The notes under the pieces: model-generated | The model's input: only the letters and a program-made list of their open reading frames with translations | Told to the model about the DNA's origin: nothing | Database searches by the model: none | Translations under genes and position numbers: made by a program | NCBI GenBank assembly: GCA_963812245.1 | Contig: CAWEUK010000002.1 | Span: forward strand, 1,798,001-1,862,000 | From: Salsipaludibacter sp963812245 | Lineage (GTDB): Bacteria; Actinomycetota; Nitriliruptoria; Nitriliruptorales; Nitriliruptoraceae | Length of the DNA: 64,000 nucleotides | Reading direction: 5' to 3' | Part shown: in pieces, positions 1 to 9,452 of the stretch | Position numbering within the stretch: the stretch's first letter is position 1 | Layout: each line of letters starts with the position of its first letter

Positions 1-164
1 ACCGCCATGCTGGGCGTGCCCGAAGTGGCGAGATCGCGCGCCTCGTGGGCACGAGCGAGGCAGCGGCCACCAGGCATCGGGTGCGCCGGGCCGGTGTCGA
101 GCGGGTGACGACCCCCGGATTCCTCGGGGCGTGGATGCCGACCGGCTACCGTCGATGGGACTGA
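1..164 (+). CDS. C-terminal end of a helix-turn-helix protein (partial, frameshifted)
   Basis: Only the tail lies in the window. From about position 27 one frame reads GEIARLVGTSEAAATRHRVR and continues to a TGA at 162-164. This resembles the recognition helix of sigma-70 region 4 (E-I-A-x-x-x-G-T-S, then basic residues). The preceding bases read in another frame as AMLGVPE, which would fit just upstream, so there may be an indel near position 25. A sigma-like or other HTH identity is inferred from this short motif only. Confidence 0.3.
   Translation, partial: RHAGRARSGEIARLVGTSEAAATRHRVRRAGVERVTTPGFLGAWMPTGYRRWD
147..152 (+). promoter_or_regulatory. Candidate -10 element upstream of the TetR gene
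   Basis: The hexamer TACCGT fits the actinobacterial TAnnnT -10 pattern and lies 34 bases before the ATG at 187. The same hexamer class precedes many other genes here. No clear -35 element is visible, and the site overlaps the end of the preceding partial frame. Confidence 0.35.
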
Positions 165-186
165 CGGCGACAACGGTGTACAGGAC

Positions 187-804
187 ATGACCGACCAGGC
201 AGCCCCGGGTCCCCGGACCTCGCGAGGCGAACGCACGGCCGCCCGATTGCTCATGGCGTCGCGTGAGGCGTTCTCGGCGATGGGCTACAACCATGCCCGG
301 GTCGAGGACATCACGGCCATCGCCGGCGTCAGCCACGGCACGTTCTACACCTACTTCGAGAACAAGTCGTCCGTGCTCGACCACCTCGTCGAACTGTCGG
401 CCTCACGACTCCAGGCGATCGCCAGCGAGTCATGGGATGGTGACGACGTCGCCAGCACGATCCATGCCGTGATCTCGCGCTTCGTCGATGCCCTGGCCGA
501 GGAGGGTGACGTGATCTCGGCCTGGATCGAGGCGGCCAGCAACGACCAGCACTTCCGCGAGCGCCTGCGGGAGGTGCGCGAGCAGTACACCGACGCCGTC
601 GCAGGCCACCTGGCTGGCGTGCTGGTGCACACGCCCCACGATCCTGCCGTGGCAGCGGGGGCGTTGGTCGCGATGGTCGAGGGCTACACGGTGGATCGCC
701 TGGCGGTGTCGGGCTCGGCCTCACGCCAGTCGGCCGTGAACTCGCTGGCCACGATCTGGGTCGGTGGGTTGATCCGGATGGCCCAGGACCAACTGCAGGA
801 CTGA
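187..804 (+). CDS. TetR/AcrR-family transcriptional regulator
   Basis: A 205-residue protein of usual TetR length. Residues ~15-65 form the N-terminal DNA-binding domain: an R-x-x-R-T-A-A-R-L start, helix 2 around VEDITAIAGVSHGTFYTYFE and the K-S-S-V-L motif that follows it. Residues ~70-205 are the variable helical ligand-binding and dimerisation domain, so the ligand cannot be read from the sequence. Such repressors usually bind palindromes near their own or a neighbouring gene. Both neighbours run in the same direction and I see no obvious operator, so the target is unknown. ATG at 187 is chosen because the basic arm starts directly after it; AGGA lies very close upstream. The gene is not obviously linked to the division cluster that begins 380 bases downstream. 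Confidence 0.9.
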   Translation: MTDQAAPGPRTSRGERTAARLLMASREAFSAMGYNHARVEDITAIAGVSHGTFYTYFENKSSVLDHLVELSASRLQAIASESWDGDDVASTIHAVISRFVDALAEEGDVISAWIEAASNDQHFRERLREVREQYTDAVAGHLAGVLVHTPHDPAVAAGALVAMVEGYTVDRLAVSGSASRQSAVNSLATIWVGGLIRMAQDQLQD

Positions 805-808
805 CCCG

Positions 809-866
809 CCGCGCTGCCTGACCGCGCTGCCTCACCGCGCTGCTGTCGCTGCACCGCGCTGCCCCA
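809..866. repeat. Degenerate 13-bp direct repeat downstream of tetR
   Basis: CCGCGCTGCCTGA (809-821) is followed directly by CCGCGCTGCCTCA (822-834) and two partial copies of CCGCGCTGC at 835 and 854. It lies just after the tetR stop in a 377-base gap. The rest of that gap, to about 1050, holds nothing I recognise. Confidence 0.6.
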
Positions 867-1077
867 CGCATTCGCCTGCGCACTCGTGGTGGCCTCCAGC
901 GTCGCTTCCTCCACCCCGCTCCACGGGCTTCCCCGTGGTGCGACTGATCGTGCCCGGACACCCCTGCGGCGTGCCGGGACGCGTGTGCCGGGATGGTTCC
1001 CGAATCTCCTCCACTGCTGATCTGGTCGCTCCTGCGGACACGATCACCGAATTGGCCATGGAATACCCCCATGATGC

Positions 1078-1110
1078 TGGACGAGTGGAGGACAGTGGAG
1101 TAAAGTGGAG
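1078..1110 (+). promoter_or_regulatory. mraZ promoter with three MraZ operator boxes
   Basis: Three GTGGAG direct repeats sit at 1085-1090, 1095-1100 and 1105-1110, exactly 10 bp apart (one helical turn). They overlay a promoter-like pair: TGGACG at 1078-1083, a 17-bp spacer and TAAAGT at 1101-1106. MraZ is known to repress its own operon by binding tandem G-rich boxes of this type; AAAGTG-class boxes are known from other bacteria. The placement between and over the promoter elements is what autorepression of the division cluster would require. Confidence 0.8.
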
Positions 1111-1181
1111 CAGGCTGGCCTGCCGCAGGTGTGGGTGCGGCGCGACCGGGTGCCCGACACCGTGCGGAAGGAGGCGTGACG

Positions 1182-1640
1182 ATGACGACCTATCGCGAAC
1201 GCCTCATCGAGGAGGGCCGCGAGTTCGAGGAGCGGTTCAACTACAACCTCGACACCAAGGGCCGCTTCGTGTTCCCGCCCGCATTCCGCGACGAGTTCGC
1301 CGACGGCCTGTACGTCGCCCCCGGGCTCGACCGGTGCCTGGACGTGTGGACCAAGGAGGGCTACGGCCAGCAGAAGCTCATGGCCGCTCGGTTGCCCGTC
1401 GGCTCGCGCGAGGCCCGCCAGATGCGCCGCGTCGTCATGTCGGTCCGGCGTCTCGAGATGGACGGCCAGCACCGTGTCACGCTGCCCCAGGAGGTCCGAC
1501 AGGACATGGGGCTGGATCGCGAGATCACGATCGTCGGCAACCTCGACCACCTCGAGATCTGGGACCGCGCAGTCCTGCGCAACTACATGGGTGACGCCAC
1601 CACCTCGATGTCCACCTTCGACAGCGATCTCGACCTGTGA
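1182..1640 (+). CDS. mraZ: Transcriptional regulator MraZ
   Basis: A 152-residue protein with two SpoVT/AbrB-like DNA-binding repeats. The first is around FNYNLDTKGRFVFPPAFRDE (residues ~17-36), the second around MDGQHRVTLPQEVRQDMGLD (~90-109). MraZ assembles as a ring and binds tandem boxes upstream of its own gene, three copies of which are present at 1085-1110. ATG at 1182 is preferred because AAGGAGG at 1168-1174 sits 7 bases upstream. A GTG at 1176 lies too close to that site, and a start at 1131 would add an unconserved leader. It heads the cluster and its stop overlaps the rsmH start. The C-terminal tail is short and acidic. Confidence 0.95.
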   Translation: MTTYRERLIEEGREFEERFNYNLDTKGRFVFPPAFRDEFADGLYVAPGLDRCLDVWTKEGYGQQKLMAARLPVGSREARQMRRVVMSVRRLEMDGQHRVTLPQEVRQDMGLDREITIVGNLDHLEIWDRAVLRNYMGDATTSMSTFDSDLDL

Positions 1641-2605
1641 ACGGGCTCGAGGAGGTGGGCGCCCCCCACGTGCCAGTCATGTTGGAGGAGGTCGTCGGCC
1701 TGTTGCGCACGGCACCGCCGGGTCCGGTCGTCGACGCGACCCTGGGTGCGGGCGGCCACGCGATCGCCGTCGCCACGGCCCGCCGTGACGACGGCAGCGG
1801 TGGGGTGGTGCTGGGCATCGACCGGGATCCCGATGCCCTGGCCCTGGCCCGCCAACGGTTCGCCGGTGTTGCCGGCGTGGAACTGGTCACCGCCCAGGTC
1901 CGCTTCGACCACCTCGCCGAAGAGGTCGCTGCGCGTGGGTGGACCGGGGCGGCAGCCGTGCTGCTCGACCTGGGCGTGTCGTCGATGCACCTGGACCGCC
2001 AGGACCGGGGCTTCTCCTACCGGGCCGATGGTCCGCTCGACATGCGGATGGGGCCGGACGCACCCCGCACCGCCGCCCAACTCATCGATGACCTCGATGT
2101 CGACGACCTCGCACGCATCCTGCGCGAGTTCGGCGAGGAACGCCATGCCGGGCGGATCGCTCGCGCGATCGTGGCAGCCCGACCAATCACCACGACCGCC
2201 CGGCTTGCCGACGTCGTCGCCGGTGCGATGCCGCCGTCGGCGGCCGGTCGCGACCGCGGGCATCCGGCACGGCGAACCTTCCAGGCCCTGCGCATCGCGG
2301 TCAACGGGGAGCTGGATGCCCTGCGGGCAGTCATTCCCCAGGCCATCGACGTGTTGGTGCCGGGCGGTGTGCTGGCAGTGCTCGCGTACCACTCGCTGGA
2401 GGACCGCATCGTCAAGCGCGCCTTCGCCGCCGCCGCCAGCGACTGCTCCTGTCCACCCGACATGCCGGTGTGCGGATGTGACACCGAGCCGTCGGTCGCG
2501 CCGCTGGTGCGCCGAGCCGGTCGGCCAGGCGCGCCTGAAATTGCCGCCAATCCCCGAGCATCGGCCGCGAGGTTGCGCGCCGTGACCAAGTTGGAGTTGC
2601 CATGA
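1637..2605 (+). CDS. rsmH: 16S rRNA m4C1402 N4-methyltransferase RsmH
   Basis: A 322-residue cytosolic SAM-dependent methyltransferase that modifies C1402 of 16S rRNA at the ribosomal P site. The family signature HVPVMLEEVV is at the N-terminus, followed by the SAM-binding segment DATLGAGGHA (~36-45) and the LDLGVSS motif (~112). FSYRADGPLDMRMGP and the C-terminal VLAYHSLEDRIVK are also diagnostic. The GTG start at 1637 overlaps the mraZ stop; a second in-frame GTG at 1655 follows a GGAGG-like stretch and is possible. The mraZ-rsmH-ftsL order is the standard one. The gene reads through without any break. Confidence 0.96.
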   Translation: MNGLEEVGAPHVPVMLEEVVGLLRTAPPGPVVDATLGAGGHAIAVATARRDDGSGGVVLGIDRDPDALALARQRFAGVAGVELVTAQVRFDHLAEEVAARGWTGAAAVLLDLGVSSMHLDRQDRGFSYRADGPLDMRMGPDAPRTAAQLIDDLDVDDLARILREFGEERHAGRIARAIVAARPITTTARLADVVAGAMPPSAAGRDRGHPARRTFQALRIAVNGELDALRAVIPQAIDVLVPGGVLAVLAYHSLEDRIVKRAFAAAASDCSCPPDMPVCGCDTEPSVAPLVRRAGRPGAPEIAANPRASAARLRAVTKLELP

Positions 2606-3048
2606 GTGCAGACACCGTCGCCATCCGGGTCGTGCCCACCCCCGTGCCCGAGGCGGCCCGCCGCACCGGCGCTCGCCGAGAGCGGCGGCACCTGCGCGCC
2701 GTCGACGACATGCCGCGCAGTCATCCGCTGGTGTTCTTCCTCCTGTACCTGGCGATCGGCATGGCCGCGGTGGTGGGGGCAGTGACCCTCAACGCCCTGG
2801 CGGCCGAGGATGCCGTCCTGCTCGGCAGCCTGGACGGCGCCGTCACCGATGCGCAACGTGACTATGCATCGTTGGTGGCCGAAGTGGCCACCAACGAGGA
2901 TCCAGATCGCATCCGGCAACTGGCCGAGCAGATGGGCATGGAACCCACCCCGCAACGATTCTTGGTGCCATCCCAGCAGTTGCCCAGCGACCATGTAGAG
3001 GGCACGACCCAGGATCCCCTCAAGCCGGTCCTGACGGCGCAGCGCTGA
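2602..3048 (+). CDS. ftsL: Cell division protein FtsL-like (small bitopic membrane protein)
   Basis: 148 residues. An Arg-rich cytoplasmic segment (~1-40) is followed by one hydrophobic membrane segment (~43-65, HPLVFFLLYLAIGMAAVVGA) and a periplasm-side region with heptad character (~66-115), then a proline-containing tail. The sequence is poorly conserved, as FtsL always is, so the call rests on topology, size and position between rsmH and ftsI. FtsL partners FtsB/DivIC and FtsQ and helps activate FtsW-FtsI at the septum. ATGA overlaps with rsmH, and the stop overlaps the ftsI ATG, indicating tight translational coupling. Confidence 0.8.
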   Translation: MSADTVAIRVVPTPVPEAARRTGARRERRHLRAVDDMPRSHPLVFFLLYLAIGMAAVVGAVTLNALAAEDAVLLGSLDGAVTDAQRDYASLVAEVATNEDPDRIRQLAEQMGMEPTPQRFLVPSQQLPSDHVEGTTQDPLKPVLTAQR

Positions 3049-5149
3049 TGACGAATCGACGCTCGTCCCGGCCCGCCACGTCCGACCGCAGACTCCGCCG
3101 TGTCCGCTTCGCGGGATCTCGCCGCCGGGCGGGGTCGCGGCGGCTGCGGCGGCCGTCGTGGCTGCGGCTCCCGGAGGCGCTGCGGGCACCGTCGTGGTTG
3201 CGTGTGCCGGAGGGCACCAGCGCACGTCGCAACCTGGGCATCCAGGTGATCCTGGTGGTGGGGCTGCTGGTCCTGACGGGACGACTGGTCAGCATCCAGG
3301 CAGTCAACGCGCAGGAGTATCGCGAGCGCGGTGACGCCCAGTCACAACGGATGGTCGAGTTGCCGTCCCAGCGCGGGCGCATCTACGACCGTGCCGGTGC
3401 CGTCCTTGCCACGACGGTGGACACTGCGGCGATCTTCGTCGATCCCTCGGCCTTCCATCGCTTCGACGAGGACGGCGTCATCGATCGCGACAGTGGGGAA
3501 GCTGGACGCGAGGAGGTGGCAGCGGGCCTGGCCGCCGTGCTCGACGTCACGCGCGAGGACGTCATGGCAGCGCTGGAGGGCGACCCGGAGAGCCAGTTCG
3601 CATACGTCGCCCGCCAGGTCGACTGGGGGCGCAGCGAAGAGGTCGTCGCACTCGAACTGCCCGGCGTGCATCGGCTGGCCGAACCCACGCGCAAGTACCC
3701 GATCGGTGACCTGGCGGCTCCGGTGCTGGGCTTCACCAACCGCGAGGGTGTCGGCGTGGCCGGGCTCGAATTGGCCCACGAGGAACTGCTCACGGGCACG
3801 CCGGGTGTGCTGGAGTTCGAGGTGGCCGGCTTCGGTGGCATGGACATCGCCTCGTCGGATCGGCAACTGACGCCGTCGGTGCCCGGCGCCGACCTGGTCC
3901 TGACGCTGGATCGCTCCATCCAGGCCACGGCACAGCGCGTGGCGAACGAGACCATGGCCGAACAGGACGCCAAGGGGGTGTCCATCGTGGTGATGGACCC
4001 GAACAACGGAGAGTTGCTGGCGGTCGCCTCGGCACCCACGTTCGACCCGACGGCCGTCGGGCGAGGACGACGAGTGGCGGGCGCGGCCCATCACCGACGT
4101 GGTCGAGCCGGGATCGGTGCAGAAGGCCATCACGTGGCGGCGGCGCTGGAGGAGGGGGTCATCGATTCGGACACCGTGATCGACGTGCCCAACAGCTGGA
4201 CGGTTGGCGGCAAGACGTGGGGCTCGCACGGACTTGGTGCGAGGTCGATGGCGGTCGGTGAGATCCTCGAGCGGTCGTCCAACATCGGCTCGATGCAGAT
4301 TGCCGAACGACTGGGGGCCGAGCGGCTCTCCGACTGGCTGCTGGCGTTCGGCTACGGCCAGCAGCTCGACGTGGGGTTCCCCGGCGAACCGACCGGTCTG
4401 ATGCTGCCAGTGGACCAGTGGTCGGCGACCTCGTTGCCCACGATCGCGATCGGTCACGGGGTCGCGGTGTCGACCCTGCAACTGGCCAGCTTCTACCAGG
4501 TCCTGGCCAACGACGGTGAGCGGATCCGACCAAGCCTGGTGCGCGGCACCCTCGATGCCACCGGCACGCTCGAACCTGCCGATCGCAGCGACAGCACCCA
4601 GGTGCTGTCGCCCGAGACGGCGCAGGACGTGCGCGCCATGCTCGCACGGGTGGTGGAAGGTGAGCACGGGACCGGGCGCGCGCGCGGCCGTCGGCGGGCT
4701 ACCACGTCGGCGGCAAGACCGGGACTGCGAACAAGCCGCTGGAGAACGGTGGTGGCTACTCGCACCTGACCACCGCGGTGTTCGCGGGCATGGCGCCGAT
4801 CGACGACCCCAGCCTGGTCGTGGCCGTGATGGTCGACGAGCCCAACGGTGTCTACGGCGGAGTGGCCGCGGCCCCGGTCTTCTCCGAGGTGATGGCAGCA
4901 GCCCTGGCCGCGCGCGACGTGGCGCCGTCGGCCGAGCAGCCGACGGTCGACGAGGCCTTCGATGCCGCCGCCGCGGCGGCCGCCGGTGTCCGGGCCAGGG
5001 AAGCGGCGCGTGCTGCTGCCGCGGCCGCAGCCAAGGCAGAGGCCGAGGCAGCAGCAGCCGCCGCCGACGCCGCCGACGACGAGGCACCGCCGGCCGATCC
5101 CGCCGCCACGGCCCCCGCGGCCGAGCCGGCCGTCGCGCCGACGCCCTGA
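3048..5149 (+). CDS. ftsI: Septal peptidoglycan transpeptidase FtsI (PBP3), frame broken by indels
   Basis: Composite of about 700 residues. An Arg-rich cytoplasmic leader (~1-65) precedes one membrane segment (NLGIQVILVVGLLVLTGRLV), a dimerisation domain and a class B transpeptidase domain. The active-site S-x-x-K (S-V-Q-K, Ser codon 4114-4116) lies in a +1-shifted segment between about 4060 (extra G in GGG) and 4133 (missing G). The S-S-N motif is near 4279. The K-T-G-T motif (Lys codon 4715-4717) is in a third frame, entered at the GC run 4676-4686. All three catalytic motifs are therefore present but no single frame encodes them. The last ~80 residues are an unusual Ala/Glu/Pro-rich tail. 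The enzyme cross-links septal wall with FtsW. Confidence 0.9.
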
Positions 5150-5461
5150 TGCCGACGCCCTGACGCCACGAACGGGCCGTGCCCGCCCCACCGCTCGAAC
5201 CGCAGCCCACCCCGCCACCCCACGGACAGGCCTCCCATGACGGGGCAGCAGGCGCCACTAGCCTCCATGTCGCGACCCAGCGGCACGGATGGCCACCCCG
5301 GTCCCGTGCGAACGGCCGGGACCGTGCCCGTCTCCGCCCCGCAACGTGCGCAACCATCGTCGCACCGCCCGCTGCCGCCCGACGACCTGCATCGAAGCGC
5401 CAACTCGACGGCCCCGGCCCTGCCACCCACGTCCGCCCCGACGACCCACGGCCCCCACCTG
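5150..5461 (+). promoter_or_regulatory. ftsI-murE gap with a candidate internal promoter
   Basis: This 312-base gap holds TAGCCT at 5259-5264, a TAnnnT -10 hexamer. An in-frame ATG at 5237 could extend murE upstream, but the added segment is Pro/Ala-rich and unlike any MurE N-terminus. An ATG at 5267 would lie only two bases after the -10. I therefore treat most of the gap as a murE leader. No -35, hairpin or other structure stands out. Confidence 0.4.
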
Positions 5462-6952
5462 ATGCCCGACCTCGCAGACCTCGTCGCGGTCCTTCCGCAT
5501 GCCCGACTGGCCGGGGATGCGACGGCCGTGGTCGTGGAGGATGCCACCCACGACTCTCGCCATGGCCGCCGACGCAACCATGTTCATCGCCCTGGTCGGT
5601 GCCACCACGGACGGTCACGACCATGTGGCCTCGGCCCGCGACAACGGTGCCGTTGCGGCGCTGGTGTCGCGCGAGGTCGACGTGGCCGATCCCCAGGTCG
5701 TGGTGCCCGACACCCGCGAGGCCGCCGGTCCCGCCGCTGCCTGGGTGCACGGTGATCCGGCCTCCGACCTGCGGATCATCGGCACGACCGGCACCAACGG
5801 CAAGACGACGATCAGTTGGATGGTGGAGTCGGCCGCAGCCGCCGCCGGTCACGGCACCGGCATGATCGGCACCGTTGCGACCCGCATCAACGGCACTCAG
5901 CAGGCCGCCGTGCGCACCACGCCGGAGGGTCCCGACCTGCAACGACTGCTGGCCACGATGCGTGACCGGGGCGCGGACGTGGTCGCCATGGAGGTCTCCA
6001 GCCACGGTCTGGACCTGCATCGCGTCGACGGGACCCGGTTCGCCGTCGCGGTGTTCACGAACCTGACCCAGGACCACCTCGACTTCCACGAGACCTTCGA
6101 GGACTACTTCGCGGCCAAGGCACGCCTGTTCACACCAGAGTTGTCGGATCGCGCCGTGATCGGGGTCTTCGACGACTGGGGTCGTCGCCTGGCTGCCACG
6201 ACGTCGCTGGACAAGGTCACGATCGGCGAGGACGACGACGCCGACATCCGGCTGTCGGTCGACCACGCCGGCATCGACGGATCCCGGGGCCGCCTGCTCG
6301 GTCCTGCCGAGTGGCTGGGTGGCGCCACCCAGCGTCGAGGTCACGACCCCGTTGCAGGGTCACTTCAACCTGCGCAACGCCGCCCAGGCCTGGGTTGCCG
6401 CCGTGGCGTTGGGGTTGGAGCCCGACGCAGTGACGGCCGGCATCGCGGCTGCGGACGACGTCCCCGGACGCGTCCAGGTGGTGGTCTCGGAAGGCATCAC
6501 CGCCATCGTCGACTACGCCCATTCGCCCGACGCGATCGAGGCACTGGTCGCGGCCCTGCGGCCGGTCACCGACGGCAGGATCATCCTGGTGTTGGGGGCC
6601 GGTGGCGACCGGGATCGCGCCAAGCGGGGGCCGATGGGGGCAGCGGCCCGGGCGGCTGACGTGGTCGTGTTCACCTCGGACAACCCGCGCAGCGAGGATC
6701 CCGACGCCATCATCCGGGAACTGCTCGACGGCGCCATGGGGGCCGGGTTCGGGGCCCGGCCACACCCACATGGAGGCCATCACCGATCGCGAGGCGGCGA
6801 TCGCCCGCGGTCTGGCGCTGGCCTCCGACGGCGACGTCGTGGCAGTCCTGGGCAAGGGGCACGAGACCGGCCAGGAGGTCGGCGGGATCGTGCGTCCCTT
6901 CGACGATCGTGAGGCGGTCGCGCGGCTGTGGGCACAGGACGGCCGGTCATGA
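5462..6952 (+). CDS. murE: UDP-MurNAc-tripeptide synthetase MurE, three frameshifts
   Basis: Composite of ~495 residues after removing three single-base insertions, near 5562, 6329 and 6755. MurE adds the third residue of the stem peptide (meso-diaminopimelate or another diamino acid) in the cytosol using ATP. Visible are the N-terminal DATHDSR substrate motif, the P-loop GTTGTNGKTT (codons ~5780-5810), the TTPEGPDLQR segment, EVSSHGL, NLTQDHLDFH, YAHSPDAIE, TSDNPRSEDP and a terminal GKGHETGQ. The DNPRSEDP segment contains the D-N-P-R motif typical of diaminopimelate-adding MurE. Start ATG 5462 precedes the conserved PDLADLVAVLP segment but has a weak ribosome site. The stop overlaps the murF ATG. 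Confidence 0.92.
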
Positions 6953-8372
6953 TCCCGATCACGACGGCCCAGGTTGCCGAGGTCCTCGACGTGCCGGTCG
7001 CGACGCTGCGCGATGCCCACGACCGGATGGTCACCGGGCGTGGTCACCGATTCCCGGATCGTGACCCCGGGCGACCTCTACGTGGCGCGGCAGGGCGAGT
7101 ACGCCGACGGCGCGGACTTCGCCGCGGATGCGCTGGCCCGGGGCGCCGTGGCAACGGTTGCCACGCGCGACCTGCCGGGCGTGCCGACGTTGGTCGTTGC
7201 CGACGCCGACGTCGCCCTGACCGACATCGCCACGTGGGTGCGCGACACGGCCGAGGCCCGCGTGGTGGCGGTCACCGGCTCGGTCGGCAAGACCACCACC
7301 AAGGACCTCGCGGCTGCCGCAATGGCCCCCAGTCGCCGCGTCGTGGCTGCCGTCGGTTCCTACAACAACGATGTCGGCGTCCCCCTGACGGTCGTGCGCA
7401 CGACCCCCGAGACCGAGGTGCTCGTGGCGGAGTTGGGCGCCCGCGGCGTGGGACAGGTCGCGCGCCTGTGCCAGTGGTTGCGGCCCGATGTCGCCGTCGT
7501 CACCGCCGTGGCCGGGGTGCACCTGGAGTTGTTCGGTTCACTCGAACAGGTCGCCGTGGCCAAGGGCGAACTGGTCGAGTCGCTGCCCGCAGACGGTGTT
7601 GCCGTGCTCAACCACGACGACCACCGGGTCGCGGCCATGGCGGCGCGCACGTCCGCGCAGGGTGCTGGCCGTGTCCGCCGCCGGGGCCGGTGCTGCCGAC
7701 CTGGTGGCCGAGCGCGTCCGCCTGGATGCCCGCGCCAGGGCCTCGTTCACCGCTGTGACACCCTGGGGTGACCACGACGTCGCCCTGCCCATCGCCGGGG
7801 CCCACCACGTCGGCAATGCGCTGCTGGCGCTGGCGGCTGCCGGTGCCGTCGGTGCCGACGTCGCGGCAGCCGCGGCTGCACTGGGGGCGGCGAGCGTCTC
7901 GAGCGGCCGTTCGCGCATCCTGGTCGTGGACGGGGTCACCATCGTCGACGACAGCTACAACGCCAACCCGACCTCGACGGTCGCAGCGCTGGACACGATG
8001 GCTGCCATGGACCTTGCGGGCACCCGCGTCGCGGTGCTGGGCGTGATGGCCGAGATCGGTGACGACCACGACGCCGAGCATCGCCGCGTGGGGGCCCATG
8101 CCGCCACGATCGTCGACCGACTGGTCGTCGTCGGCGAGGCCGCGGCGGGGCTCGCCGACGGTGCCCGCAGTGCCGGCATGGACGGCGTGGTCGAGGTCGC
8201 CGACGCCGACGCCGCGATCGACCACCTGCGCCAGGTCCCCCTGCGCGCGGGGGACGGGCTGCTGGTCAAGGCCAGCCGCGTCGAGGCCCTTGATCGGGTC
8301 GTGGCGGCCCTCGGTGGCACGACGCCCGACGAGCCTGGCTCGTCCACCGGGCAGCAGGAGGGTGCCGCATGA
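6949..8372 (+). CDS. murF: UDP-MurNAc-tripeptide--D-Ala-D-Ala ligase MurF, two frameshifts
   Basis: Composite of ~473 residues; extra bases lie near 7038 (GGG run) and ~7660. MurF joins D-Ala-D-Ala to the UDP-MurNAc tripeptide, the last cytosolic step before MraY. Motifs: N-terminal VVTDSRIVTPGDLYVA, P-loop TGSVGKTTTKD (~7273-7305), SYNNDVGVPLT, ELGARGVGQVARL, DDSYNANPTS and a C-terminal GDGLLVKASR. ATG 6949 shares four bases with the murE stop, and the gene ends with an ATGA overlap into mraY. The first frame carries only ~30 codons of N-terminus, which is why an automatic caller might start the gene late. Confidence 0.93.
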
Positions 8373-9409
8373 TCGGTGTCCTCATCTCGGGCACGGTTGC
8401 CGTGCTGATGTCGCTGGGTCTCACGCCGCTGGTGATCCGTTGGTTCCGCAGTCGCGGCGTCGGCCAGATCGTGCGCGTCGGTCCCAACGATCCGCAGCAC
8501 CAGGCCAAGGCAGGGACGCCCACGATGGGCGGTGTTGCCTTCGTCAGCGCCGGCGTCGTCGGCTTCCTGGCCGGGCACCTCGCCGACATCAGCCTCAGTC
8601 CCAGCGGTGTGCTGATGGTGGCCGTGTTCGTGGGCATGGCCGTGGTCGGCTATCTCGACGACAGCCTCAAGTTGCGTCACCGGCGCAGTCTGGGTCTCAA
8701 CAAGACCGCGAAGTTCCTGGGTCAGGCCGCGGTGGCCGGACTGGTGGCGTGGGCCGGACCCGCCTGGGCCGGGTGGCCGCTGGAGATCTCGATGGTCGGG
8801 GACCTCGTCCTGGCCATCCCGTGGTGGTTGTACGGGTTGTGGGTGTTCCTGATGATCTCGGGGTTCTCCAACGCGGTGAACCTGACCGACGGCCTCGACG
8901 GCCTGGCGGCGGGTTCGTCGGCGCTGGTCTACGGGGCCTACACGATCATCGGGTTCTGGATGTTTCGCAACCCGGCCTCCTACCTGACCGTGGACTCGGC
9001 GACGGCACTGGACGTGGCGGTCATGTCCGCGGCCGCCCTCGCGGCCTGCATCGGGTTCCTGTGGTTCAACGCCCCGCCGGCCAAGTTGTACATGGGCGAC
9101 ACGGGTTCGCTGGCGCTGGGCGGCCTCATGGCGGCGCTGGCGCTGGCGACCGGCACGGGGCTGCTGTTGGTCGTGTTGGGTGGCCTGTTCGTCATCGAGG
9201 TGGCCTCGGTCATCCTGCAGGTCTTCTCCTATCGCGTGTTCGGTCGGCGCATCTTCCGGATGGCCCCGATCCATCACCACTTCGAGGTCGTGGGGTGGGC
9301 CGAGTCGACCGTGGTCGTTCGCTTCTGGATCATCGCCGGGCTGGGCGTGATGGCCGGTCTCGGCATCTTCTACACGGAATGGATCGGCCGCGTCGGGGTG
9401 GGCCCATGA
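8369..9409 (+). CDS. mraY: Phospho-N-acetylmuramoyl-pentapeptide transferase MraY
   Basis: 346 residues, polytopic membrane enzyme. It transfers phospho-MurNAc-pentapeptide to undecaprenyl phosphate to make lipid I. Diagnostic motifs are NLTDGLDGLAAG (Mg-binding aspartates, ~residues 170-181), FMGDTGS-like YMGDTGSLALGG (~240) and the HHHFE motif in MAPIHHHFE (~300). About ten hydrophobic segments are visible. The length matches the family and the frame is intact, unlike its murE and murF neighbours. It overlaps murF by ATGA. Only 43 bases separate it from ftsW, so murD, which usually follows, is missing at this place. Confidence 0.97.
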   Translation: MIGVLISGTVAVLMSLGLTPLVIRWFRSRGVGQIVRVGPNDPQHQAKAGTPTMGGVAFVSAGVVGFLAGHLADISLSPSGVLMVAVFVGMAVVGYLDDSLKLRHRRSLGLNKTAKFLGQAAVAGLVAWAGPAWAGWPLEISMVGDLVLAIPWWLYGLWVFLMISGFSNAVNLTDGLDGLAAGSSALVYGAYTIIGFWMFRNPASYLTVDSATALDVAVMSAAALAACIGFLWFNAPPAKLYMGDTGSLALGGLMAALALATGTGLLLVVLGGLFVIEVASVILQVFSYRVFGRRIFRMAPIHHHFEVVGWAESTVVVRFWIIAGLGVMAGLGIFYTEWIGRVGVGP

Positions 9410-9452
9410 TCCCCGCCCGCCACGAGATCGCCGACCACGGCAAGGAGCCCGC

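Noticed and set aside
5237..5461. MurE beginning at ATG 5237
   Set aside because: The added 75 residues are Pro/Ala/Ser-rich without family similarity, and a -10 hexamer lies inside this stretch. ATG 5462 fits the family N-terminus, though its ribosome site is weak.
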